A stretch of DNA of 64,000 nt from Noviherbaspirillum soli (GTDB lineage Bacteria; Pseudomonadota; Gammaproteobacteria; Burkholderiales; Burkholderiaceae_D): positions 1 to 64,000 of the forward strand of contig NZ_JACYOX010000009.1 in the NCBI RefSeq assembly GCF_015352955.1, given 5' to 3'. The translations under genes were made by a program, and so were the position numbers. Numbering within the stretch: position 1 is the stretch's first letter; the number at the start of each line of letters is the position of its first letter. The notes under the pieces were generated by a model. The model was not told where the DNA came from, searched no databases, and saw only the letters and a list, made by a program, of their open reading frames with translations. Below are positions 16,256 through 25,534 of this stretch, in pieces.

Positions 16256-16702
16256 ATGAACATGACTATCAAGACCAGGCTGATCGAACTACTGCGACTG
16301 GCACGGCATGATGCGACGCTGGCGGACAAGCTCGGCAAGGCCACGACTGTGGAGAACAAGATTGACGTACTGCAGGAGTCTTCAGCGCAAAATGCCATCC
16401 CGCTGGATTGCACCGACCTCGCTGCCGGCGGCAAGGCGCCGATCGACGACAGCATGCTCGTCCTTTCGGACGAAGACATCCATGGCATCGTCGGCGGTTC
16501 GATCGAATTGGCAAACGCAAGCGACATGACGTCTGCGCTTTATGAGCAAGAGGCGCGTACACAAGCGATTGACCGCATGCGAAGCCAGGGTCGCAGCGAA
16601 GAACTTATCAGCTCGATCATCAATGCCCCCGACATTCCACTCAAGGGAATGGTGCTCACCTCCAACAACATCGATGCCAGCCTGATCAACAAGCGCCGTT
16701 GA
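16256..16702 (+). CDS. Putative precursor peptide with Nif11-like double-glycine leader
   Basis: A 148-residue protein that I read as a RiPP/bacteriocin-type precursor. Residues about 7-60 (TRLIELLRLARHDATLADKL...) fit the helical pattern of Nif11-type leaders. The stretch MLVLSDEDIHGIVGG ends in Gly80-Gly81, the classical LSxEExxxVxGG cleavage signal. The following 67 residues (SIELANASDMTSALYEQEAR...) contain no Cys and end in NKRR, so lanthionine or disulfide chemistry is unlikely. GAGGAGA sits just upstream of ATG 16256; an ATG at 16262 is an alternative. No peptidase-containing ABC exporter or modifying enzyme is visible nearby. It lies about 200 bases downstream of the PPTase on the same strand. 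A non-RiPP role cannot be excluded. Confidence 0.6.
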   Translation: MNMTIKTRLIELLRLARHDATLADKLGKATTVENKIDVLQESSAQNAIPLDCTDLAAGGKAPIDDSMLVLSDEDIHGIVGGSIELANASDMTSALYEQEARTQAIDRMRSQGRSEELISSIINAPDIPLKGMVLTSNNIDASLINKRR

Positions 16703-16711
16703 TTTCCTGAT

Positions 16712-17584
16712 TCACCGATATCTGCGCAGCAGAGGCAGCAGCTTCTCCCTGGTCGCCTCCGGCATCGCGGCCGGCGGCGTCACCAGCGCCTGCTTCAGCG
16801 CATCATGCGCCTTCGATGCCGGCGCATCGGCCGCCAGCCGGCGCACGCAGGCGCGCAGCACATTCTGTGCGTTGGCGGCGTTATGCATCAGGTTGGCGAT
16901 CGCGATCTCGGCCGTCACCGCATCGTGTCCTTCATGCCAGCAGTCGTAGTCCGTCACCAGCGCCAGCGTGGCATAGGCAATCTCGGCTTCGCGCGCCAGC
17001 CGCGCCTCGGGCATGTTGGTCATGCCGATCACCGAGGCATCCCACGAGCGGTACAGCCGCGACTCGGCCAGCGTCGAGAACTGCGGCCCCTCGATGCAGA
17101 CATAGGTGCCGCCGCGATGCAAGCCCGCCGCGGGCAGCGCGCAGTCCGCATGGGCCTGTGCCAGCACCTCCGACAGCGCGGCGCATACCGGATGGGCCAT
17201 GCTGACATGGGCCACCGCGCCATCGCCGAAGAAGGTGCCGGCGCGGTGCCGCGTCAGGTCGATGAACTGGTCCGGCAGCACCATGTGGCGCGGCGCCAGC
17301 GCTTCCTTCAGCGAGCCGACCGCCGATACCGAGATCAGGTAATCCACGCCCAGCGACTTCATCGCCCAGATATTGGCCCGGTACGGCAGATCGCCCGGCA
17401 GCGTCGAGTGGCCGCGGCCGTGGCGCGCGAGGAACGCGACCGGCACGCCGTCGAGCAGGCCGGTGACGATGGCATCGGACGGCTTGCCGAACGGCGTCTC
17501 CATGACGATTTCACGCGTTTCGGACAGGCCCTCCATCTTGTACAGCCCGCTGCCGCCGATGATGCCAAAACGTATCGCTTCCAT
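16712..17584 (-). CDS. mtnP: S-methyl-5'-thioadenosine phosphorylase (or thioinosine-type relative)
   Basis: About 290 residues. It catalyses phosphorolysis of methylthioadenosine to adenine and 5-methylthioribose-1-phosphate, recycling a by-product of polyamine synthesis. The N-terminus IRFGIIGGSGLYKMEGL, the phosphate-binding FLARHGRGHSTLP, YVCIEGPQFSTLAESRLY, VIGMTNMPEARLAREAEI and VTDYDCWH are diagnostic for the PNP/MTAP family. The start at 17584 is chosen because GGAG lies 6-9 bases upstream; the longer forms would overlap the upstream kinase gene. It is convergent with the Nif11-like gene with only nine bases between stop codons. Confidence 0.9.
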   Translation of the reverse strand: MEAIRFGIIGGSGLYKMEGLSETREIVMETPFGKPSDAIVTGLLDGVPVAFLARHGRGHSTLPGDLPYRANIWAMKSLGVDYLISVSAVGSLKEALAPRHMVLPDQFIDLTRHRAGTFFGDGAVAHVSMAHPVCAALSEVLAQAHADCALPAAGLHRGGTYVCIEGPQFSTLAESRLYRSWDASVIGMTNMPEARLAREAEIAYATLALVTDYDCWHEGHDAVTAEIAIANLMHNAANAQNVLRACVRRLAADAPASKAHDALKQALVTPPAAMPEATREKLLPLLRRYR

Positions 17585-17607
17585 AGTGCTCCGTGTCAAG
17601 GTTGCAG

Positions 17608-18594
17608 TCATGCCGGCCATAGTGGCGGCTCGGCCATCAGCGCCACCTGCTCCCGCAGTTCAAGAATACGGTCCTGCCAGTAGCGCTGGGTATTAAACCA
17701 GGGAAAGGCCGCCGGGAAGGCCGGGTCGTCCCAGCGCCTTGCCAGCCAGCCCGAATAGTGAATCAGACGCAGCGTGCGCAGCGCCTCGATCAGATGCAGT
17801 TCGCGCGGGTCGAATTCGCAGAAGTCCTCATAGCCGGCCAGCAGGTCCGACAATTGCCGCACCATGTCGGCCCGTTCGCCGGAGAGCAGCATCCACAGGT
17901 CCTGCACCGCCGGGCCGTTGCGGCTGTCGTCGAAGTCGACGAAGTGCGGACCATCCGGCGTCCACAGCACATTGCCGACATGGCAGTCGCCATGCAGCCG
18001 CAGCAGGCGCACCTCGCCTGCCCGTTCATAGCAGCCGCGCACGCCGTCCAGCGCCTGGTCGACCACGCTGCGCCAGGCCGACAGCAGTTCGGGCGGGATG
18101 AAGTCGTGGGCCAGCAGGAAGTCGCGCGGCTCGATGCCAAAGGTGTCGAGGTCCAGCGCCGGCCGCGTTCCGTAAGGTTCAAGCATGCCAACGGCGTGGA
18201 TGCGGCCCAAGAAGCGTCCCATCCATTCCAGCGTGTCGCGGTCATCGAGTTCCGGCGCGCGGCCGCCGTGGCGCGGAAACACCGCGAACGCAAAGCCGCC
18301 ATGGTGATGCAGCGTGGCGCCGCCAATGCGCGACGCCGGCACCACCGGAATTTCCCGAGCGGCCAGTTCATCGACGAAGGCATGCTCTTCCAGGATCTGC
18401 GCATCGCTCCAGCGATGCGGCCGGTAGAACTTGGCCACCACCGGCGGACCGTCCTCCATGCCGATCTGGTAGACCCGGTTTTCATAGCTGTTCAGGGCCA
18501 GCAGGCGGCCATCGCTGTACAAGCCCAGCGTATCGAGCGCATCGAGCACGAGGTCGGGCGACAGCGTGGCGTAGGAGGTGGCGGAGGGAGTCAT
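17608..18594 (-). CDS. srkA: Stress response kinase A (YihE/RdoA family)
   Basis: A 328-residue eukaryotic-type protein kinase of the APH fold. In enterobacteria SrkA phosphorylates Ser/Thr and protects against Cpx-type envelope and oxidative death pathways. Diagnostic segments are NSYENRVYQIG with the nucleotide loop, VVAKFYRP with the ATP-binding Lys, the catalytic LRLHGDCHVGNVLW, and the metal-binding FVDFDDSRNGP. The C-terminal helices (ALRTLRLIHYSGWLARRW) also match the family. Length is normal. It is 23 bases upstream of mtnP on the same strand and may be co-transcribed. Confidence 0.92.
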   Translation of the reverse strand: MTPSATSYATLSPDLVLDALDTLGLYSDGRLLALNSYENRVYQIGMEDGPPVVAKFYRPHRWSDAQILEEHAFVDELAAREIPVVPASRIGGATLHHHGGFAFAVFPRHGGRAPELDDRDTLEWMGRFLGRIHAVGMLEPYGTRPALDLDTFGIEPRDFLLAHDFIPPELLSAWRSVVDQALDGVRGCYERAGEVRLLRLHGDCHVGNVLWTPDGPHFVDFDDSRNGPAVQDLWMLLSGERADMVRQLSDLLAGYEDFCEFDPRELHLIEALRTLRLIHYSGWLARRWDDPAFPAAFPWFNTQRYWQDRILELREQVALMAEPPLWPA

Positions 18595-18665
18595 CCGCGC
18601 ATTCTACGTCGGTAACGCGCGAACGGTTAAACTAGGCGCCCCGCTTCTCTCTCATTTCAAACGCC

Positions 18666-19388
18666 ATGCATCTGGATGAACCGCTTTCCGACAAGGAATT
18701 CAACGAACTCGACACCTTCCTGCTCTCGGACCGCTGCGGCGACGACTGCATGACCATGGATGCGCTGCACGGCTACCTGACCGCGCTCGCCATCGGCCCG
18801 CAGGAAGTGCCGTTTGCCGAATGGCTGCCGCGGATCTGGGGCGCCACGCCCGAGGATGCGCCCGACTTCAAGAACGACAAGGAAGCGCAGCGCATCACCA
18901 CGCTGATCGCGCGCTTCATGAACGAAGTGGCGATGACCTTCGAGGTGGCGCCCAAGGAATTCGAGCCGCTGTTCTGCGAGCACCAGTGGAATGGCCGCAC
19001 GGTGCTGGATGGCGAAGCCTGGGCCTGGGGCTTCTGGGAAGGCATGCAGCTGCGCGCCGATGCCTGGCAGCCGATCCATGAATCGCCGCTGGCGCCGCTG
19101 CTGCGGCCGATCTACCTGCTGGGCGCGGAGGAGATCGAGGAGGAGGAACTGGCGCTGGTCGACGATCCGGGCAAATGCCACAAGCTCACCATCGAGATCG
19201 AGGCGGCGATACCGCATATCCACAAATTCTGGGCGCCGCTGCGCAAGTCGGCTGTGACCACGGTCAGGCACGAGACCGCCGCGCCGGGCCGCAATGACAT
19301 CTGTTCCTGCGGCAGCGGCAAGAAATACAAGAAGTGCTGCGGCGCTGCTTCCGCGCCGGACAAGGCCGACCAGCCCGACAAGGATTGA
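18666..19388 (+). CDS. YecA-like UPF0149 protein with SEC-C zinc motif
   Basis: A 240-residue protein. Residues about 1-190 form the all-helical UPF0149 domain (LSDKEFNELDTFLLSDR, MTMDALHGYLTALAIGP, WAWGFWEGMQL). The C-terminal 25 residues carry a SEC-C metal-binding motif, PGRNDICSCGSGKKYKKCCG, like that in SecA and YecA. Family members bind zinc/iron and in some cases associate with ribosomes or the Sec system; the exact role is unsettled. It is transcribed divergently from srkA with a 71-base gap. Confidence 0.9.
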   Translation: MHLDEPLSDKEFNELDTFLLSDRCGDDCMTMDALHGYLTALAIGPQEVPFAEWLPRIWGATPEDAPDFKNDKEAQRITTLIARFMNEVAMTFEVAPKEFEPLFCEHQWNGRTVLDGEAWAWGFWEGMQLRADAWQPIHESPLAPLLRPIYLLGAEEIEEEELALVDDPGKCHKLTIEIEAAIPHIHKFWAPLRKSAVTTVRHETAAPGRNDICSCGSGKKYKKCCGAASAPDKADQPDKD

Positions 19389-19514
19389 TTGAAAACAAAC
19401 GCCGGGCAGGTCGCGAAAAATAGTTGAATCCGTTTGGCGTGCTCCTGCATACAAGTCATCACAGCGTTCCGTTGTGCCGAACCCGTTCGGCTCCATCCAA
19501 CCGAGGAGATGACC

Positions 19515-21008
19515 ATGCGACTTGCCCTGCCCTTGCTGAAAACCACCTTATTGGCCACTGCCGTGGCCGGCGCGTTTGCGCTGCCCGCCGTCGCGTCCAG
19601 CCACCGCGAAGGCCCTTACATTACCGGCGCGCCCAAGGTGGACGGCACCGACTTCTACATGTTTCGCAGCTACGAGAGCGGGCGGCAGGATTACGTGACG
19701 CTGCTGGCGAACTACATTCCGTTCCAGGATCCGCAGGGCGGCCCGAACTTCAACCAGTTCGACCCCAACGCGCTGTATGAAATCCACATCGACAACAATG
19801 GCGACGCGAAGGAAGACATCACCTTCCAGTTCCGCTTCAAGAGCACCTCCAAGCGCACCGCGCTGCCGGTCGGCGACAAGCAGGTGCTGATACCGCTGAT
19901 CAATTCCGGCCCGGTCGACGGCATCAACCCGGCCAGCCTGAACGTGCGGGAAACCTACACGGTGGACATGGTGCGCGGCGACCGTCGCAGCGGCCAGCGC
20001 ACCAGCCTGACCAACCTGTCCGCCGGCGGCATGGAATTCGACAAGCCGGTCGACAACATCGGCGAGAAGTCCTTCCCGGGCGGCTATGCAGCCTATGCCA
20101 ACCAGCACATCTACAACGTCACCATCCCCGGCTGCGGCAATGGCCGGGTGTTCGTCGGCCAGCGCAAGGAGCCGTTCTATATCGCGGTCGGCAAGATCTT
20201 CGACCTGGTCAACCTGAACCCGCTCGGACCGGAAGTCGGCGGCAACCGGAACGACCTCGAACAGAAGAACGTCAGCACCATCGCAATGGAAGTGCCGGCA
20301 GCCTGCCTGGCCGCCGCCGGCGATCCCGTGATTGGCGGCTACACCACCGCCAGCGTGCGCCAGGGCCGGCTCGCCAATCCGACGCCGGCCTCCGGCCTGG
20401 CCAATGCCAGCAAGGAAGGCGGCGCCTGGACCCAGGTATCGCGCCTGGGCATGCCGCTGGTCAATGAAGTCGTGATTGGCCTGGAAGACAAGGACCGCTT
20501 CAATGCCTCCAAGCCGCAGAACGACGCGCAGTTCGCCAACTACGTGACCAACCCGACGCTGCCCACGCTGATCCAGTCCCTGTTCCCATCGGCCAAGGCG
20601 CCTACCAACTTCCCGCGCACCGACCTGGTGACCGTCTTCCTCAAGGGCATCAAGGGCGTGAACCAGCCGGCCAACGTGACCGCCTCGGAAATGCTGCGCC
20701 TGAACACCTCGATCGCCGCCACGCCGGCAGCCTCTCAAAGCCCGCTGGGCGTGGCGGCAGGCGACAATGCCGGCTTCCCGAACGGCCGCCGCCCGGCCGA
20801 CGACGTGACCGATTTGTCGTTGCGGGTGGCCATGGGCGCGCTGTGCGTCCTGACCGGCGCGAATGATGCGCTCCAGGTAGGCTGCAAGCCTGCGGATGCC
20901 CCCGCTGGCGGCCTGGCGCTGACCGATGGCGTGCGCAAGACCGCGGCCGACTACCAGGCCACCTTCCCTTACCTGACGACGCCGCTGTCGGGCTCGTCCA
21001 ACAACTAA
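19515..21008 (+). CDS. Secreted DUF4331-domain protein
   Basis: A 497-residue exported protein. The start at 19515 (MRLALPLLKTTLLATAVAG) is favoured because GAGGAG lies six bases upstream; it gives a clean Sec signal peptide cleaved near AVASSHREGP. The mature start SSHREGPYITGAPKVDGTDFYMF is the hallmark of DUF4331 proteins, and IGLEDKDRFNASKPQNDAQF is also typical. The function is unknown; such genes often sit with TPR proteins or ECF sigma systems, which are not seen here. The 5' untranslated region holds a small hairpin (GCCGAACCCGTTCGGC, about 19476-19491). A small lipoprotein gene follows after ten bases. Confidence 0.85.
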   Translation: MRLALPLLKTTLLATAVAGAFALPAVASSHREGPYITGAPKVDGTDFYMFRSYESGRQDYVTLLANYIPFQDPQGGPNFNQFDPNALYEIHIDNNGDAKEDITFQFRFKSTSKRTALPVGDKQVLIPLINSGPVDGINPASLNVRETYTVDMVRGDRRSGQRTSLTNLSAGGMEFDKPVDNIGEKSFPGGYAAYANQHIYNVTIPGCGNGRVFVGQRKEPFYIAVGKIFDLVNLNPLGPEVGGNRNDLEQKNVSTIAMEVPAACLAAAGDPVIGGYTTASVRQGRLANPTPASGLANASKEGGAWTQVSRLGMPLVNEVVIGLEDKDRFNASKPQNDAQFANYVTNPTLPTLIQSLFPSAKAPTNFPRTDLVTVFLKGIKGVNQPANVTASEMLRLNTSIAATPAASQSPLGVAAGDNAGFPNGRRPADDVTDLSLRVAMGALCVLTGANDALQVGCKPADAPAGGLALTDGVRKTAADYQATFPYLTTPLSGSSNN

Positions 21009-21018
21009 GGAGCAGGCG

Positions 21019-21255
21019 ATGATGAACAAGCGATCCTATGCCGCGCTGGCGCTGCTGCTGGCGCTGGCCGCCTGCGGCGGCTCCGGCAACGACCATGGCA
21101 ATGACAACGGCCAGGCCGCCAATCCCGGCCCGACCGATGCCTTCCTTGCCAAGGTGCAGGCGCTGATAGGCACCAGCCCGGACAACACCGAGCCGGAGTC
21201 GATCGACGCCGTTGCCGTTACCACGCCGGAAACGACCGAGCCGGCGCCGCTGTAG
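21019..21255 (+). CDS. Small predicted lipoprotein
   Basis: A 78-residue protein with a type II signal peptide: MMNKRSYAALALLLALAAC ends in a lipobox (LAAC), so it should be lipidated and membrane-anchored after processing to about 60 residues. The mature part is Gly/Asn/Asp-rich and then Thr/Glu/Pro-rich, without a recognisable domain. AAGGAG precedes the start. It is probably co-transcribed with the DUF4331 gene ten bases upstream, which suggests a shared envelope function. No homologous family is recognised. Confidence 0.7.
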   Translation: MMNKRSYAALALLLALAACGGSGNDHGNDNGQAANPGPTDAFLAKVQALIGTSPDNTEPESIDAVAVTTPETTEPAPL

Positions 21256-21288
21256 CCGGCGGCGGTCCACAGCCGGCCCCGGCAAAAA

Positions 21289-21319
21289 AATGGCGCACTG
21301 CCTTATGCAGTGCGCCATT
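21289..21319 (-). terminator. Intrinsic terminator of the thiolase gene
   Basis: A perfect 13-bp stem AATGGCGCACTGC/GCAGTGCGCCATT with a five-base loop. On the minus strand it is followed by a run of seven T (plus strand 21284-21290 is all A), giving a classic Rho-independent terminator 32 bases past the thiolase stop. It also lies between the convergent lipoprotein and thiolase genes. Confidence 0.9.
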
Positions 21320-21350
21320 GCATGTCCGCCCGTTTATCCGGGCAATCGAA

Positions 21351-22556
21351 TTACACCCGCTCCAGCACGATCGCAATGCCCTGCCCCACGCCGATGCACA
21401 TCGTGCACAACGCGAACCGGCCCCTGGTGCGATGCAGTTGCCGCGCCGCCGTCATCACCAGCCGCGCGCCCGACGCGCCCAGCGGATGGCCCAGCGCGAT
21501 GGCGCCGCCATTCTGGTTCACCCGCGGATCGTCGTCCTGCAGTCCCCAGTCGCGCAGCACCGCCAGCGCCTGTGCGGCAAAGGCTTCGTTGAGTTCGATC
21601 ACATCCATCTGGTCCATCGTCAGGCCCACCTGCACCAGCACCCGGCGCGCCGCTGGCGCCGGCCCCATGCCCATCACCCGCGGCGGCACGCCGGCGGTGG
21701 CCATGCCGAGCACGCGGGCGCGCGGCATCAGGGTGTACTTGTAGGCAGCCTTCTCGCAGGCCAGCAGCAGCGCGCAGGCGCCGTCGTTGACGCCCGACGC
21801 ATTGCCTGCAGTGACGGTTCCTTCCGGCCCCAGGAGCGGCGGCAGCGCTGCCAGCGCTTCCAGCGTGGTGGCGCGCGGATGCTCGTCTTCCGTCGCGATC
21901 AGCGGGTCGCTCTTTTTCTGCGCCAGCGTCACCGGCGTGATTTCCTCGCTGAAGAAGCCTTCGCGCCGCGCGCGCACCACTTTCTGCTGGGAAGCCAGCG
22001 CAAAGCGGTCCTGCGCCTCGCGCTCGATGTTGAATTCGCGGGCGACGTTTTCCGCCGTCTGCGGCATCGATTCGGTGCCGTATTCCGCCTGCAGCAGGCG
22101 GTTGACGAAGCGCCAGCCGAGCGTGGTGTCATGGATCTCGGCATGCCGGGAAAAGGCCGACTCGCCCTTGGGGATCACGAACGGCGCGCGGCTCATGGCC
22201 TCGACGCCGCCGGCAATCATCATCGTGGCTTCGCCGGCCCGAATCGCGCGCGCGGCGGCGCCCACCGCATCCATGCCCGAGCCGCACAGCCGGTTGATGG
22301 TGGCGCCGGGCACGCCGACCGGCAGGCCGGCCAGCAGCGCGGCCATGCGGGCGACATTGCGGTTATCCTCGCCGGCCTGGTTGGCGCATCCCAGCAGCAC
22401 ATCGTTGAGCTGCTCCCAGTCGACGCCGGGGTTGCGCACCATCAGCGCCGCCAGCGGAATGGCGGCCAGGTCGTCGGCGCGCAGCGTGGAAAGAATGCCG
22501 CCGTAGCGGCCGAAAGGCGTGCGGATCGCATCGCAGATGAAGGCAGGGGTAATCAT
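21351..22556 (-). CDS. pcaF: 3-oxoadipyl-CoA/acetyl-CoA thiolase
   Basis: A 401-residue thiolase, closest in motif pattern to PcaF, which cleaves 3-oxoadipyl-CoA to succinyl-CoA and acetyl-CoA in the beta-ketoadipate pathway. FICDAIRTPFGRYGG, GCANQAGEDNRNVARMA and INRLCGSGMDAVG (with acylated Cys near residue 90) support this. So do the catalytic His in NGGAIALGHPLGASGAR and Cys in ALCTMCIGVGQG. The 'CANQAGEDNRNVARMA' block and DDLAAIPL are PcaF/PaaJ-like rather than generic acetoacetyl-CoA thiolase. No other pca or paa genes adjoin, so phenylacetate or general beta-oxidation use is also possible. Confidence 0.88.
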   Translation of the reverse strand: MITPAFICDAIRTPFGRYGGILSTLRADDLAAIPLAALMVRNPGVDWEQLNDVLLGCANQAGEDNRNVARMAALLAGLPVGVPGATINRLCGSGMDAVGAAARAIRAGEATMMIAGGVEAMSRAPFVIPKGESAFSRHAEIHDTTLGWRFVNRLLQAEYGTESMPQTAENVAREFNIEREAQDRFALASQQKVVRARREGFFSEEITPVTLAQKKSDPLIATEDEHPRATTLEALAALPPLLGPEGTVTAGNASGVNDGACALLLACEKAAYKYTLMPRARVLGMATAGVPPRVMGMGPAPAARRVLVQVGLTMDQMDVIELNEAFAAQALAVLRDWGLQDDDPRVNQNGGAIALGHPLGASGARLVMTAARQLHRTRGRFALCTMCIGVGQGIAIVLERV

Positions 22557-22658
22557 GGCGCTCCAAAAAAATAGTGACTGTCGATAAGTTCCTATTCCCG
22601 GGCATGACGCATGTGCTGCTTCGGATGGACTGGTGGGCGGGCCGCGGCCCGCCGGGGC

Positions 22659-23246
22659 TCATGCCTTGATGAAATGCTCGCGGTAGTAACGCAGTTCCTC
22701 GATGGACTCGATGATGTCGGCCAGCGCCGTGTGCTTCTGGTGCTTCTTGAAGCCGGCAATCAGTTCGGGCTTCCAGCGCCGGCAAAGTTCCTTCAATGTC
22801 GACACATCGAGATTGCGATAGTGAAAGAAGTTTTCCAGCCTGGGCATGCCGCGCGCCATGAAGCGGCGGTCCTGGCAGATGGTGTTGCCGCACATCGGCG
22901 ATTTGCCGGCCGGCACGAAGTGCTTCAGGAAATCGATCAGCGCGGTCTCGGCATCGCCTTCGCTGACGGTGGAAGCCTTGACGCGGTCGATCAGGCCGGA
23001 GCGGCCATGCGTGCCCTTGTTCCAGGCATCCATGCCGTCGAGGATTTCGTCGCTCTGGTGGATGGCAAACACCGGGCCTTCGGCCAGGATGTTGAGAAGG
23101 GGATCGGTGACGACAACGGCGACTTCGATGATGCGGTCGGTGTCGGGATTGAGTCCGGTCATTTCCATATCGACCCAGACCAGGTTGAATTCATTGGGCC
23201 GTGCCGGAACGGCGGCCCGCCCGTCGACTTGGGTGGCTTGTGACAT
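22659..23246 (-). CDS. orn: Oligoribonuclease
   Basis: A 195-residue DEDDh 3'-5' exoribonuclease that finishes RNA decay and degrades pGpG from cyclic-di-GMP turnover. The first acidic motif is [16 protein letters not shown], the second is around [16 protein letters not shown], and the third has [19 protein letters not shown] with the catalytic His/Asp. The N-terminal extension of about 20 residues before NEFNLVWVD is longer than in E. coli; GGAGGA upstream supports the start at 23246. It is transcribed divergently from the M48 peptidase gene (46-base gap). Confidence 0.95.
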   Translation of the reverse strand: MSQATQVDGRAAVPARPNEFNLVWVDMEMTGLNPDTDRIIEVAVVVTDPLLNILAEGPVFAIHQSDEILDGMDAWNKGTHGRSGLIDRVKASTVSEGDAETALIDFLKHFVPAGKSPMCGNTICQDRRFMARGMPRLENFFHYRNLDVSTLKELCRRWKPELIAGFKKHQKHTALADIIESIEELRYYREHFIKA

Positions 23247-23292
23247 AATTTGTTTTTCCTCCGGTTTGTCCGCATTTTCTCACAGGCATAGC

Positions 23293-24561
23293 ATGTCCAC
23301 ACACGGCTTTTCCATTTTGTTCATTGCGTTTCTGCTGGCCACGCTGGTAGTGCGCTGCTGGCTGCTGTGGCGCCATGTCCGCCATGTGCAAGGCCATCGC
23401 GGCGCGGTGCCGCCGCAGTTTGCCGAAAAGATACCGCTGGCCGCGCATCAGAAAGCAGCCGACTATACGGTGGCGCGCAGCCGCTTCGGCCTGATCACCC
23501 TGTTCGTCAACACCGCGGTGCTGCTTGGCTTCACGCTGCTGGGCGGGCTGCAATGGCTGTCGGTGGCCATCCTCAACCTCACCGGCCCCGGCATGACTTA
23601 CCAGATCGCGCTGCTGGCCGCCTTCGCCGCCATCTCCGGCATCATCGACCTGCCCTTCGAGTACTACCGCAAGTTCGTGCTGGAAGCGAAGTTCGGCTTC
23701 AACCGCATGACGCCGGCGCTGTTCTTCTCGGATATGCTCAAGAGCGCGGCGCTGGGCGTGCTGATCGGCCTGCCGCTGGTCTGGGTGATCCTGATGCTGA
23801 TGGACAAGGCGGGCGACCTGTGGTGGCTGTATGCCTGGTTCGTCTGGAGCGGCTTCCAGCTGCTGATGCTGGTGCTCTACCCGACCGTGATCGCGCCGAT
23901 GTTCAACAAGTTCACGCCGCTGTCCGACGACAGCCTGCGCTCGCGCATCGAAAACCTGATGCAGCGCGTCGGCTTCGCTTCCAAGGGCCTGTTCGTGATG
24001 GATGGCAGCAAGCGCAGCGCCCACGGCAATGCCTATTTCTCCGGCTTCGGCGCGGCCAAGCGCATCGTGTTCTTCGACACCCTGCTGGCGCGCCTGGCGC
24101 CGCAGGAGATCGAGGCGGTGCTGGCGCACGAGCTGGGCCATTTCAAGTTGAAGCACATCGTCAAGCGCATCGTCGTGATGTTTGCGCTGTCGCTGGCGCT
24201 GCTGGCCCTCTTGGGTTACCTGAAGACGCAGGTATGGTTCTATTCCGGCCTGGGCGTGGACCCGATCCCCGGCGTGCCCAACGATGCGATGGCGCTGCTC
24301 CTGTTCATGCTGGCGCTGCCGGTATTTACCTTCCTGTTCTCGCCGCTGACCTCGATCAGCTCGCGCAAGCATGAATTCGAGGCCGACGCCTTCGCCGCCA
24401 GGCACAGCAATGCGCAGGACCTGGTGTCGGCGCTGGTCAAGCTGTACGAGGACAATGCTTCCACGCTCACGCCCGACCCGCTGCATTCGGCGTTCTACGA
24501 TTCCCATCCGCCGGCCACCGTGCGCATCAACCGGCTGCTGGCCAACGCAAGGACCGCATGA
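23293..24561 (+). CDS. M48-family membrane zinc metallopeptidase (Ste24-like)
   Basis: A 422-residue integral-membrane protease of the CAAX prenyl protease/Ste24 type. The start at 23293 ([16 protein letters not shown]) gives a first helix directly. Later segments include [17 protein letters not shown], the zinc site [13 protein letters not shown] (HExxH), a [19 protein letters not shown] strand, and the third ligand in [15 protein letters not shown]. Bacterial members probably act in membrane protein quality control. The stop overlaps rsgA by 4 bases, so the two are translationally coupled, as commonly seen in Burkholderiales. Confidence 0.92.
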   Translation: MSTHGFSILFIAFLLATLVVRCWLLWRHVRHVQGHRGAVPPQFAEKIPLAAHQKAADYTVARSRFGLITLFVNTAVLLGFTLLGGLQWLSVAILNLTGPGMTYQIALLAAFAAISGIIDLPFEYYRKFVLEAKFGFNRMTPALFFSDMLKSAALGVLIGLPLVWVILMLMDKAGDLWWLYAWFVWSGFQLLMLVLYPTVIAPMFNKFTPLSDDSLRSRIENLMQRVGFASKGLFVMDGSKRSAHGNAYFSGFGAAKRIVFFDTLLARLAPQEIEAVLAHELGHFKLKHIVKRIVVMFALSLALLALLGYLKTQVWFYSGLGVDPIPGVPNDAMALLLFMLALPVFTFLFSPLTSISSRKHEFEADAFAARHSNAQDLVSALVKLYEDNASTLTPDPLHSAFYDSHPPATVRINRLLANARTA

Positions 24562-25451
24562 GCGCCGCCAGCGGAGTGATCATCGCGGCGCATGGCCGCC
24601 ATTACGTGGCGCAAGCGGGTTCGCAGCGGCTGCATTGCGTTACCCGCGGCAAGAAAAGCGATGTGGCCGTGGGCGACACCGTCACGCTGAAAATGACCTC
24701 GTCGGACCAGGCGGTGATCGAAGGCATAGAGGAGCGCCGCACCCTGCTCTACCGCTCCGACCAGTACAAGTCCAAGCTGCTTGCGGCCAACGTGACGCGG
24801 CTGCTGATCGTGGTGGCGACCGAGCCGGCGTTTTCCGACGACCTGATCTCGCGCGCGCTGGTGGCTGCCGAGTCGGCGGGAGTCCAGGCCCACATCATCC
24901 TGAACAAGATCGACGTCACCGCCTCGCTGGAAAAGACCCGCGGGCGCCTGGCGCTGTATGCCGGCCTGGGCTACCCGGTGCATGAGGTCTCGGCCCGCAC
25001 CGCGCCGGAGGAGGCAGTGGCGAAGCTCATGCCTGTCCTGCAGGGGCAGTCAAGCATCTTCATCGGCCAGTCCGGCATGGGCAAGTCCTCGCTGATCAAC
25101 CTGCTGGTGCCGGACGCCGACATCGCGGTGCGCGAGATCTCCGCCGCGCTCGACACCGGCAAGCACACCACCACCTTCACCCGGCTGTATGCGATCGACG
25201 ACGCCACCTCGGTGATCGATTCCCCCGGCTTCCAGGAATTCGGCCTGCACCAGCTGACCGAAGGCATGCTGGAGCGCGCCTTCCCGGAATTCGCGCCCTG
25301 CCTGGGCCATTGCCGGTTCTATAACTGCCATCACATCAGCGAGCCCGACTGCGCAGTGCTGGCCGGCGTAAAGGAAGGCCGTATCGCGCCGATGCGGCAT
25401 GCGCTCTATGCGCAGCTGCGGCACGAGTCAATGCAGACAATCGGTTACTGA
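24558..25451 (+). CDS. rsgA: Ribosome small-subunit biogenesis GTPase RsgA
   Basis: A 297-residue circularly permuted GTPase that helps mature the 30S subunit. An OB-fold N-terminal domain ([14 protein letters not shown]...) precedes G-motifs in permuted order: NKID (G4), [14 protein letters not shown] (G1) and DSPGF (G3). The C-terminal zinc-binding helical domain has [20 protein letters not shown]. Length is normal for beta-proteobacterial RsgA. The start codon overlaps the M48 gene. Confidence 0.95.
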   Translation: MSAASGVIIAAHGRHYVAQAGSQRLHCVTRGKKSDVAVGDTVTLKMTSSDQAVIEGIEERRTLLYRSDQYKSKLLAANVTRLLIVVATEPAFSDDLISRALVAAESAGVQAHIILNKIDVTASLEKTRGRLALYAGLGYPVHEVSARTAPEEAVAKLMPVLQGQSSIFIGQSGMGKSSLINLLVPDADIAVREISAALDTGKHTTTFTRLYAIDDATSVIDSPGFQEFGLHQLTEGMLERAFPEFAPCLGHCRFYNCHHISEPDCAVLAGVKEGRIAPMRHALYAQLRHESMQTIGY

Positions 25452-25510
25452 CCTGCCAAAACACGGGAGTGCTGGCGCGCAGACAAGTGTCTTTTCGCAA
25501 AAAACTCACC

Positions 25511-25516
25511 TATAAT
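25511..25516 (+). promoter_or_regulatory. -10 box (TATAAT) of the argF promoter
   Basis: A consensus TATAAT sits 54 bases before the argF start. No good -35 hexamer is at 17 bp; an A-rich stretch (CGCAAAAAAC) lies between. Transcription would start near 25523, giving a leader of about 48 nucleotides. Confidence 0.6.
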
Positions 25517-25534
25517 CGGCAAATTGACGAACTC

